NCBI GenBank assembly: GCA_037951165.1
Contig: JBBDHG010000098.1
Span: forward strand, 2,091,501 to 2,155,500
Length of the DNA stretch: 64,000 nt
From: Lophius americanus
Taxonomy: Eukaryota > Chordata > Actinopteri > Lophiiformes > Lophiidae
Reading direction: 5' to 3'
Numbering within the stretch: position 1 is the stretch's first letter; each line of letters begins with the position of its first letter. Below are positions 55,126 to 64,000 of this stretch, piece after piece. A program made the position numbers and the translations under genes. A model generated the notes under the pieces. The model worked only from the letters and a program-made list of their open reading frames with translations, was not told the origin of the DNA and searched no databases.

Positions 55126-57324
55126 TCACTAAAACACATTAGAGGCTTTTAACTGAGTTTTTCACTCTTAATGTTTTATGAAACATGTGTATGGTGCTTA
55201 ATGGATTGTTAGCTGTTAGCTTTCCTTATTTTGTGTTTTTTGAAAAAATGCACTTACAGACCAAAGTTCCGGTCAGGGCACAGGATTCAGAAGGAAACAA
55301 GAACAGGAAACACATTTGGTTGGGTGATCTCATCTGGAGAAGAGCAGGATGATGAAGTCAACTCAGAATTGGAAAAAGTTTCATGCACACAAGCCTTAGT
55401 AGTTGAAATGTATATAACTGTTGTGCTTATTAAGTTATTTTATTTATTGTAACTTGTCCCTTGTACTGTCTCATGCCTGTAAAACTAATAATTAACTCTA
55501 CCTTTTTTTCTCTTGCGGTTAAATGCATGCACTTGGAAAGACACAAATGAATTACCATTTTGGGATAAATACAATTGTTACTGAACTGAGGTGATACAGT
55601 GAGGGAGAAAGATCAAAGATTGTCTTCTTTATATAGAAAACCTATATATGACTTAATAGTTGTTCTCCCAGTCACCCTTCACTAATGTGGACAAATCTGA
55701 TATAGGACTTACTCAATATGGCTCCACATTATGTCTCTCTGTCCCTTTCCCTGTCTGTCTTACAGCCGCTTTGGTTGTCCATCCAGTATATAAGTGTAAT
55801 CTAATTACGTCCCTTTGGCACAGCGGAACTGGTTTCAGCTCCATTCTCTATGTTACTAAAGGCTCTACCACTCAAGGTTTTAATGCTGTTATAATATTAG
55901 AAGCAATCTTACCTGAATTGGTGTGAAATATTACAATACTTTACTTAATATTACAACCATATGAATTAATAAAGAACATTTTTCTCGTACAATTATTTTC
56001 CTCTCACGCATCGCAACATTTTAAACTCACAGTTTTGTGTACTTTTGGTCGGATCTCTCATTTACTGGTGTAGTCTCCAGTTTTACAATACAATTGTTGT
56101 GAGTAAGCAGGATCGAAATGGAATTAGAATTAAGATGAATACTTTGGTTTCAGCTCTTGTTGAAGTTCACCAATTGGAGTTGGAGTGATGTGAGGAATGG
56201 GTCTTCAGTAAGTGAGACATTTGGTCCGGATAGTGCAGGACGAAGAGATCAGTAGGTCAGTCTAACGGGAACGGTTTGTGCATTTGAAAGGTAAAACAAA
56301 TGTAATCAGAGGTGCATAAAGGTGGAAAACAAACACCTTGTCACATCATTATGATTTCCACCTCCACTTCAGAGAGAAGTGATCTGAGGCTCATCACATC
56401 CTGATCGTCCATAACTATATTGTTGTGGAAAAGGTTAATGTGGTTATGAATCATGAGGATGTGACAGGACAGGGGCATGAGGTGCTTCGTAATTTCACTC
56501 ACCTCTATTTCCTCCTTGGTTTCGAGACAGCAGCAGATATTAATGTCACTCGGTAATGTGGAATTATCATGGAGTCCATTTGTGGACAACTTGGAATTCA
56601 TCGCCATCATCCGAAAAGTCCTTCAGTCAAAAATCACCCACCTAACTGCGTCTGTACTTCCACATTTCACTGGATCCCAAACTTTTTGAAGGATAGGAGC
56701 CAGTGGTTGAGGCTAAAGACAATAATATCCAGCACCCAAACAATGAGTGCGTGCTCGCCCGTCTATCAATCTCTCTCTCTCTACAGGAAACCCGCCCACA
56801 GACGACAGCCATCAGCCTCATAAGGGAGACTGATGAGTCTACAACAGAAATTACTGAACAGCCTTGTGCTATCAGAACAACCTCAAGCTGAACACTTAGA
56901 CTTGTCGAGAAGAGAGATGATTTCAGGAGAAGCAAACCACAGCACCCATCCCACCCCCACCCCCCGCATTTAACTGCACTTAACTGGGTACTCAGGACCA
57001 CAAAACGGTCATCCAAGTTTACAAAAAATGTTTATGAATGTTACGATACTGCGTCAACAGTTGGTTGTTGCCGATGATAATTGCTGTTAGCTTTTTTTTT
57101 CTGTGGCTTTTTGTCCAATTGAGCATCATAATTTAGCAGCTGCATCCATCAAAGAGAAAAAACACTGATTAGTCATTCGGTTGAAGTGAGTTAGTGCCCA
57201 AGAGGAGATATAACTACACTGATACTCAACTTTCTTCTCTGTGCTTGACGAGAAAATCAAATTACATGCTTTTGGATGGTGGGAGGCGGCTATGAAAAAA
57301 CATGGAATGTAGGTGGCTGTAAGT
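55126..57324. other. No gene recognised
   Basis: The longest frame is a 124-codon minus-strand one (56642-57016), Ser/Leu/Val-rich with no motif and overlapped by plus-strand frames. Possible repeat-derived sequence at 56340-56700 cannot be identified. Confidence 0.4.
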
Positions 57325-57390
57325 GGATTTCAACCTGTGTCCTTCTTCCTGTGAGGTAATTGTGCAACCCACTGCACCACCTATACATTT
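57325..57390 (-). repeat. tRNA-related repeat head fragment
   Basis: 'gtggatttcaacctgtgtcc' and 'caacccactgcaccaccta' are the complement of the box-B and box-A-like parts of the teleost repeat at 37952. Confidence 0.5.
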
Positions 57391-58054
57391 AAATATAATG
57401 TCAATGAATACTGCTTGGTTTACATTCCCAGCATTTTTCAGTCTCTGTTATATTCTTGTGGAAGACCGGATAGGCGGTCGGGTCTCTCACCACTTGTGCT
57501 GACTTTCATGAGGCCCCTGCAGTTACATGGCTACATATCATCAATTACTGTATAAAACAAATCATTCATGCTGTAAATACTGAATGAAAGTTCCTTTTCA
57601 TCAGATGGCAACGTTTTCCCCGTGCTACCGGGTTAATTATCGCGACTATTTTCAGGTTCAGTTCAGAGCTTTTTATTTACGGACAATTCGTTTATAGCTT
57701 TCCCAGTCCACTTTCAATCTCACGGACATCCACATAAATAAAATGTCAGAGGGAACATATTCAAGGCATGGGATCGGAGGAAGGACAAGTTACAATAAAT
57801 TAAACCTATAAATAAAAAAGCATATCTTATAAATACGTTAATAAAAACACGTTTTTTGATTATGTTAAAAACATGTACTCGAAAATAAAATGCCTGTTGT
57901 CAGAATTTACCAGCTCTATAGTAGAATGAATGAAGGAATTGGAGTAACGGGCTTCAGTTCCAAAGAACGTGAACGCTCATCAGAAACCAGGAGTCTCATA
58001 GTTAAAGTTATGTTAACTCATTTAATACGCAAATCATCTGCTGTTTCTTTTATT
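57391..58054. other. No gene recognised
   Basis: Short frames only. Confidence 0.5.
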
Positions 58055-58165
58055 TGTTACGCTTCAATTAACTTCCAGCTAGTGCGGTCATGTGAGAATA
58101 AAACCTCAATAAGCAAAAAATAACACTTTATATTGGCAAAGGTGTTTCCATTTTTGATATTCCCA
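58055..58165 (+). repeat. Unnamed repeat C, copy 2
   Basis: 'gtgcggtcatgtgagaataa', 'aacctcaataagc' and 'aggtgtttccatttttgata' parallel 35760-35885. The two copies share the same AATAAA spacing. Confidence 0.45.
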
Positions 58166-58670
58166 TCAGATTCGATTTTAATCGAGCTTTAACACTGGCA
58201 GAACTTGTTTTCGTAGCTGCTCTCTAACCGGTGTGGACTTTAACTGGAAGTTAATGTGTATGATTTTCCTTTGCTGGATGAAGGTTTTCTTCAGCAGGTT
58301 TAATATACCTAGAAGCCGTAGCTTTTGGTACTGTGTATGTTGAGGTCTTTATAAGTTCCATTTGTTGTTTTCATTCACTGTTTCACTCGTATTTTCTGCA
58401 CTTCCGGGTCGTGTTTGCGTATCACCAATGAAAATATCAATATTGCTGTGAGTTAATTTTCTCGTTATCACGACAAACTAGCCAAAATAAGTATTCATAT
58501 ATAAAAAATATTTCTTCTTGCATAGTTCTGCATAGTTTTGTCACGTTCAAATCCCTGTTGCCAACCCATATGTTTCTAACAATAGATTAAACGCTGCATC
58601 ATCACTTCTTCGTCGAGGCACCAAAGTCACCCTCAAACCTGCCGCCCTAGAGCGAGTGTATGTGAAATAC

Positions 58671-58806
58671 CGTAATGGTTTGATTCTTCCAGATGTTCCT
58701 GCAGGCGTTGGTTGCCGCAGTCTACCAGCAGCTCACAGTTGGTCGGAATAAGAAGGTCATGGCTGTTTGTGCATTCTCCACAGGCATTGTGGGTCAGCAC
58801 TGTCAA
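58671..58806 (-). CDS. Internal coding exon of an unidentified host gene
   Basis: On the minus strand a pyrimidine-rich acceptor (actcgccctctcag) precedes a 136-nt open block that ends at the donor attacg/gtattt. It starts in phase 0 and ends after the first base of a codon. The 45-residue peptide opens LTVLTHNACGECTNSHD and contains LLIPTNCELLVDCGNQRLQ; it has four cysteines and a charged end (EHLEESNHY). Of all frames in the window this looks most like an exon of a conserved protein: well-balanced residues, no low complexity, and good splice sites exactly at its edges. I do not recognise the protein. The cysteines could be extracellular disulfides or a cytosolic CxxC site. No neighbouring exon was found, so the flanking introns are probably long. 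Confidence 0.6.
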
Positions 58807-61429
58807 CTGAGAGGGCGAGTGTTGTTTAGACAGCAGCATGTGAGACAGCTGCTGTCAGTGATCCGATGAGACCGGATCCAAAAGGCAGACACACTAGCAG
58901 CAGTAGGCCTTAGACACCGGCATTACATATTTATGCTCTGGATACATCCTTACCACTTTACGCTGTGAGAAACCATAAATAAACATCCAGATGTTCTATC
59001 GAAATGTCAGTGTGAGTTGGAGAAGTTGTATTACCTTCGGAATAGTTGGCGCAGTGAGAAGATGGGGTACAGGATCGGAGCCGATGTATCATCAGGATAT
59101 GTAAGAGAGATTGTTTAATCGAGACAAAAAACTTTTAGCGAAACACATTGTTTTACATAATGAATGTGTGTCGGGTTTCAATGGGATATAATATCTGCTA
59201 ACATATTTGAATCTCACCATCTGTTCTGAATGTGTAACGGGGCCGGGGATGGGATGACATGATCTAATGAGAGTGAAGGCATTAAATTTGGAACATCCCT
59301 GGTTGGCCCTGAGAAAGTTGTGGTTGAATTTTTTTTTTTGCATTTTATAGCATCTGAGGACTTAGCAAATAGAATTATACCAAATGATACAACAAAAAAA
59401 GCCTAAAAGTTCTCTGAAAACATTCTTTACCAAAACTGTTTAGAGATTTCCCTTTCTGATGATGGTAGTAATGGTGAATTAAAATTGACTATTTTCCGTT
59501 AGGATTACTCAAATGTATCCATATTTAGCCGAGGCAGAGAAGGGCTGCTGCACATTCATGTGTGCATAATAATGTAATGGTCAAATGATGCAGATTGGCT
59601 GAGTTGATTCCTTAAAATCAGAACTTCGATTAGATAAGTTTGAAAAGGATAACTGTGCTTGTTGGTTGGTTGGACACGATCCCTGCACTGTGAACTACAA
59701 TGCATTCGGCCTTAGATACCTCCAGCGACTCCAATGTGCAGATTCCAGCTTCATCCAACAATTGTTGAGAAATTTATGTCTCGATCCAAACGATGAATCT
59801 AATATAACACCATAAGTGAAAGGCATAGTTAAAAACATAGTTTTTGTTGTTTAGTAATGGATAAATGGCTATTGTGCATGGACAACTATGCAAATCACGT
59901 GACATATAGTTGGACTCCAATTCAAACCAGCAGAATGGTTTATATGTGGTTCAGTGTGAGTATTGTTGATGGTAAAACACACAGTTCTCAAGAGTTATTG
60001 TTGGATTTTCTTCTGAGTTGGGAAAAAAAAAAAACTTCACAAAATCATTACAAAAAACCCCCCAAAAAACAAACCTGCTAACAAAAATCGAGTAAACAGA
60101 CAAACAAAATCGACAAGTTAGAGACACTCGTCTTTGTGATGAATACACAGTGTGAGAAGGAGACACAGGTGGAAACAGGAACAGACACAGTGGATGAACC
60201 ACCAGTGGCAAACCCAGATGACGGAAAACAGAACAAAGGAAGTAAAGAAATATAAAGCAAAACATAACATTGAGCAGACGTGGAAAAGGTGATGTGGAAA
60301 CACAAAAGACTCAACATGAGCGAGGGAGGATAGATAATAAAAAGATTTAGCAACAACAAATAAAATAGTGTTGGAGAAAAAAGCCATTTGAAATATCTAT
60401 CAGAACAAAAGAATTCAGACTGCTCCCATCACGGTAATTCATCGGCGTTCACAGAACATTCTATTAAAGCACCATTAACCTTGACAATCTGTAGAGTAAT
60501 TGTTATGGGTGAGTTCTGAAAGGGAGCACTTTAAACCTATACACATCACAGAACTGCAGTTAGAAAAGACAACACATCCAGCAGATAGCAGATATCGGGG
60601 CTGGCAGCTAACATCAGAGATTATCAGACACTGTTTGGTTCTATCTGTCTTCACTTGTGGATGAAAAGCGACAGCTTCTCACATGAGCAGGGACTTGAGA
60701 GATCTGTGCTTCCAAACAAAACGAGCTCCTTTGGAGATTACAAAGGAGATGGAGATCTTTTATTCCATTCATTTTACTGTGCATGTTGATGGCATGCATC
60801 TCTAATAATCAGCTTTTTCTCCTCATGCCTGGTGTCAGTACTTCCTGTTAACCTCTTTTTCTGGTTTGTATGAGTGTCTCCGGGCGTGCTCCTTCCTGCT
60901 GGCAGAGGCTGGCAGTCCAACACCTGTGCTCCATCTGCAATTAATATCATCAGTATTTAACTCCGGTCTCAACCTCTGCTCTTTGCTGGAGTCTAGCGCT
61001 CCTTACGGAGTAATCCTGATTAGGCTTTAAGCTGTTTTCTATATGTTTGGATTAGCTCTATTACTTACATCTTTTTTTGTGTTCCAGGTTGCCCCTTAAC
61101 TCCTGTCTGCCAACCTCCTCCAGCCCATCTGCCACTCTCTCCTCTCATTCTGTGCCTCAGGAAAACCGATTCAAGTACTTATCCAAGTCAGCCCAGCCTC
61201 AGTCTTTAGGACCCTGCCTCGCCATCTACATCTTCGTACCATAACCCAACACAGGCCGTAAAAACATTCTCTCTTAATATTCTTCTTCCTTTTTAAAACC
61301 GTCATCATTTTGTCGGCTCCAATTGTACAACAACTTCAAAATTGATACACACACGCTTACATGTTTAGCATCCACATTAACTTCCGTGAACACAGAATGC
61401 TGCGTGTTACGTCACGTCTTCTTCTGTGC
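58807..61429. other. No gene recognised
   Basis: Presumably intron sequence if the exon at 58671-58806 is real. The frames at 59951-60387 on the minus strand are Phe/Leu/Ser-rich, arising from an A-rich tract. The segment 60840-61240 is pyrimidine-rich and may be a LINE leader or a spliced repeat, but cannot be named. Confidence 0.4.
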
Positions 61430-61565
61430 ATGTGGGTCACTTCAGGGCTTTAGACTGTTCACACTGGAGTCTGATGGCGGTTGCATTTAGATTATAATGT
61501 GAACAACCACGCAAAAAAATCGGATCGCAGCATTTAGAACTGCAGTGTGAACGTAGCCATATTCT
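61430..61565 (+). repeat. Interspersed repeat fragment
   Basis: 'ttcacactggagtctgatgg', 'cggttgcatttagattataa', 'tcggatcgcagcatttagaa' and 'ctgcagtgtgaacgtagcca' read as a familiar teleost repeat, possibly from a DNA transposon. Only this copy lies in the window. Confidence 0.45.
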
Positions 61566-62127
61566 CTCTCTCTCTTCAGGGCTCGCCCTTTTCTCCTGTA
61601 CTGTCTCATTCGCCGCGGGATAGAAAGAAATCCTCTACAGCCTGCCACCTTCATGTGGTTCACATATATCATATGAACACCAAAAGAAAAACAGAAACCC
61701 CAAAGCTGCATTAATGTCTTGTCGCTCCATTGTGTCCCTCTCATTTGATAAGCTGGGAAAAGGGGGCAAATCTCTGTTCCCTGTCCTGTCCAATAAATGG
61801 ACGGTTTTATTCTTCTTCTTTACTGTCTACTGGTTCATCTGCCACCAATAGTGACGCTGATCAGAAGGTTTGATTCATTTGACAAACTGCAGTGCGAAAA
61901 GGAACCAAACCAAACTAGCTTGTTTTGTCCGTCCTTCCTGCCAGCGGGCCAGAAGTCCTGTTGTCCCGAAGTCCAAGAAAAACATTCTGCCAGGAGCCTC
62001 CGATTAAAACGCTTTGAAACATTTCCTTTGTCTGAGTCTAGCTCTTGGGTCCAGATTGTTGTGTGAAAAACTTAACAGTGGTAAGATGTGTGAATGGGTA
62101 GATGTCGGCTCTCTCACTCTCTCACTC
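61566..62127. other. No gene recognised
   Basis: An 89-codon frame (61797-62066) has no recognised domain and no splice support. Confidence 0.45.
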
Positions 62128-62128
62128 T

Positions 62129-62134
62129 CACACA

Positions 62135-62210
<76 letters not shown>
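62129..62210. repeat. (CA)n microsatellite
   Basis: About 40 CA units with one AAA interruption near 62136. Produces Thr-His and Cys-Val repeat frames, which are not genes. Confidence 0.97.
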
Positions 62211-62214
<4 letters not shown>

Positions 62215-63054
62215 GGAAATAATGGTTGGTATCTTCACATTACATTATAACTTGTAACTATCAACTTTGACTTGACTGAAGCGCCTCGCATCACCAACAG
62301 AAACACGGAGGCCTCCTTTCTTTGTTATGCCGGAGTCCTTGGTGCCATTAGCTCGGACCACGTTCCCATGTATCAAGTGAAAACAGCCTGAAAAGAAACA
62401 TGTGGGCATGAGAGTTTTCAATTTACGGTTGCTTGTTCACCCATTTAATCTATTTCAATTTCCTACAACAGGACATGAGCCAAGAGGCGATAAAGTTCAA
62501 TGACATTTACCCCGATGTTGTTTAATTTACTTTGTTGGGCTTCTTTTTTTTTAATCAATTGAAGTGAGAACTTTCTGAACAGAGAAGTGAAAGCAGGTAT
62601 TATCAGGTGTTGGTGGATTGGAGAAGGAGAAGGTCACATTCAAGATGCCTTCATTCTGTTTGTGCACGCAGCTCCATAAGATGTTTACGGTCAAGTTCTA
62701 AGTAGGAAGCAGATACCCCTTCAGCTCTGACAGGTTTTATAGTCAGTACAGAGGGGTCAGGTGTTATGAGAGCAATTACACACAGTGAATACCTTGTAAA
62801 ATGGGTCCTGCTTCCAAAAGTGTCTAGAGGCCAGAAGAATCTGCCCTGGGGCAAAGAACCGCCCATCAGGCTTTAAACAGGCTGATCCTTTTTTTAGTAG
62901 AAGTGATGAATGGAGAGAATCCATCAACAAAAATACATTTACTAACTCATCTATGTGACCTTAAGAAAAGGAGAGTCCTTGATGCTCCGAAGGTGACAGT
63001 CCTGCAGCTGTCGAGAGGGAGAGAAATCTAGAGAGAACTCTGGGAAGATTAGAG
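62211..63054. other. No gene recognised
   Basis: Short frames only. Confidence 0.5.
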
Positions 63055-63190
63055 ACGCTGTTCCTTCATGTAGAAGAAGCCGGTTAAGGTGGTTCCGGCT
63101 TCCAATTAGGATGACTCCAGGGGGCTTCCTTTTATAGGTTTCCAGCAGGATGACACCAAAGGGTGGCCCAAGAACTTGCTGGAGTGATAA
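63055..63190 (+). mobile_element. RTE/Rex3-like LINE C-terminal fragment
   Basis: 'ggttaaggtggttccggctt', 'ccaattaggatgactccagg', 'ttccttttataggtttccag' and 'ccaagaacttgctggag' parallel, block for block, 22330-22440 in the relic at 21785-22545. The reading frame is destroyed. Confidence 0.6.
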
Positions 63191-64000
63191 TGCCAGCGTA
63201 GGTGGTGTTGCAACTTTTCAACACCAATAACGCCGAAGAAGATCAGGCGCCCGCATACGTGCTCGTCTTTGCTGGATGCAGAAAGCAGCACAAGCATAAT
63301 TCAGTAGTCAATGTTTTTGACATTGTTGCAGTCATGTGTGGATATCAGTCTGAAATCTTAAAGCCATCGTGAAGCCTACAGTAGGTTGACTTTTTCTGTT
63401 GTAGTTGTTGCTGTTAGAACAGTTGTTATGTAAATGGCCTGCAGACCTTCTGTGAACGTAATCTGCCTGCCTTTATCAGCCACCCACCAGCCTCGACACT
63501 CCTCTGCCTCAAGCCTCAGAACTTCCAGCGTCTATGTGACTTTTACAATGGACTACCTGAAAAGCCTCACTTGTCTTGCTCTTGGGGCCAGTCTATTTAG
63601 TCAATTATCTTAATCGTACATCGGGGCCCTTATTTGTATGCATGAACAAATAAGATGGGGATCGCTTCAGTATCTCTAAGGAGGTACTTGAGGTCAAAAA
63701 CTCCAGAGTGAACCTTTAGGACAAACACTTTGCAGTGCAGACGAAACTATAGATTTAATGAGACACTGCTGGTTGTTATTCCCTGTATCGACTTCCATTA
63801 CGGCCGAAATAGAGCTTCTTCTGCTCTGACTCCTGCCTTGAGTGTGTGTTGTTCAGATTCCGATTAGCGGTAGACCATATTTCAGAATTGGCAGGAGGAA
63901 ATGTCTGTCGCATCACATTCTGACTGTCTTGCACTCGCTCTCTATGCTCTCTGAACTTTGATTGGCTTCAGATTTTTTGATGCGGAGACCGTTTTAAAGT
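63191..64000. other. No gene recognised
   Basis: Short frames only; the window ends in ordinary sequence. Confidence 0.5.

Noticed and set aside
59951..60387. Three overlapping hydrophobic minus-strand ORFs
   Set aside because: Phe/Leu/Ser bias reflects an A-rich plus strand; mutually overlapping frames indicate composition, not coding.
62004..62214. Long Cys-Val and Thr-His repeat ORFs
   Set aside because: Produced entirely by the (CA)n microsatellite.

Overview
This window looks like nuclear DNA of a ray-finned (teleost) fish. It is AT-rich and gene-poor. It holds microsatellites, L2-type and RTE/Rex-type LINE fragments, Tc1-like fragments, tRNA-like/SINE-like repeats typical of teleosts, and one piggyBac-type DNA transposon. 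There are no bacterial-style operons, no long host ORFs and no RNA genes that I can support. It is best read as intronic or intergenic DNA of a large vertebrate-type locus. All host exon calls rest on open frame plus splice-site sequence only; I could not run a homology search.

Layout. 1-7 kb: fragments of several interspersed repeats, a possible 156-nt exon (1926-2081) and otherwise featureless DNA. 7-15.7 kb: an imperfect tandem duplication, a (GA)n tract, two minus-strand open regions of unknown origin (about 9.1-10.4 kb and 15.0-15.3 kb) and a pair of interleaved inverted repeats (15611-15659). 15.77-17.71 kb: a structurally complete piggyBac-type transposon with TTAA flanks, 15-bp terminal inverted repeats, 23-bp internal inverted repeats and one uninterrupted transposase frame. 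That frame keeps the catalytic aspartates but stops before the usual Cys-rich C-terminus. 19-23.6 kb: a perfect 18-bp-stem hairpin, an RTE/Rex3-like LINE relic and SINE-like pieces. 25.3-27.0 kb: a frameshifted L2-type LINE on the minus strand. 27.8-31.5 kb: copies of an unnamed repeat (called U1 here), one carrying a (TATC)n array and one split by a second L2 insertion with a 10-bp target duplication. 34-38 kb: SINE-like copies and a LINE fragment. 39.7-40.3 kb: a CpG-rich island with a short ORF ending at a consensus splice donor. 41-55 kb: Tc1-like pieces, more U1 copies, LINE tails and a strong candidate exon (45073-45222, plus strand). 55-64 kb: the most convincing host exon (58671-58806, minus strand), a (CA)n array and another Rex3-like piece.

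The main points of interest are the truncated but otherwise clean piggyBac element, the U1 repeat family (at least eleven copies or fragments in 64 kb, both orientations, not recognised by me), the candidate exons, and several perfect secondary-structure-forming sequences.
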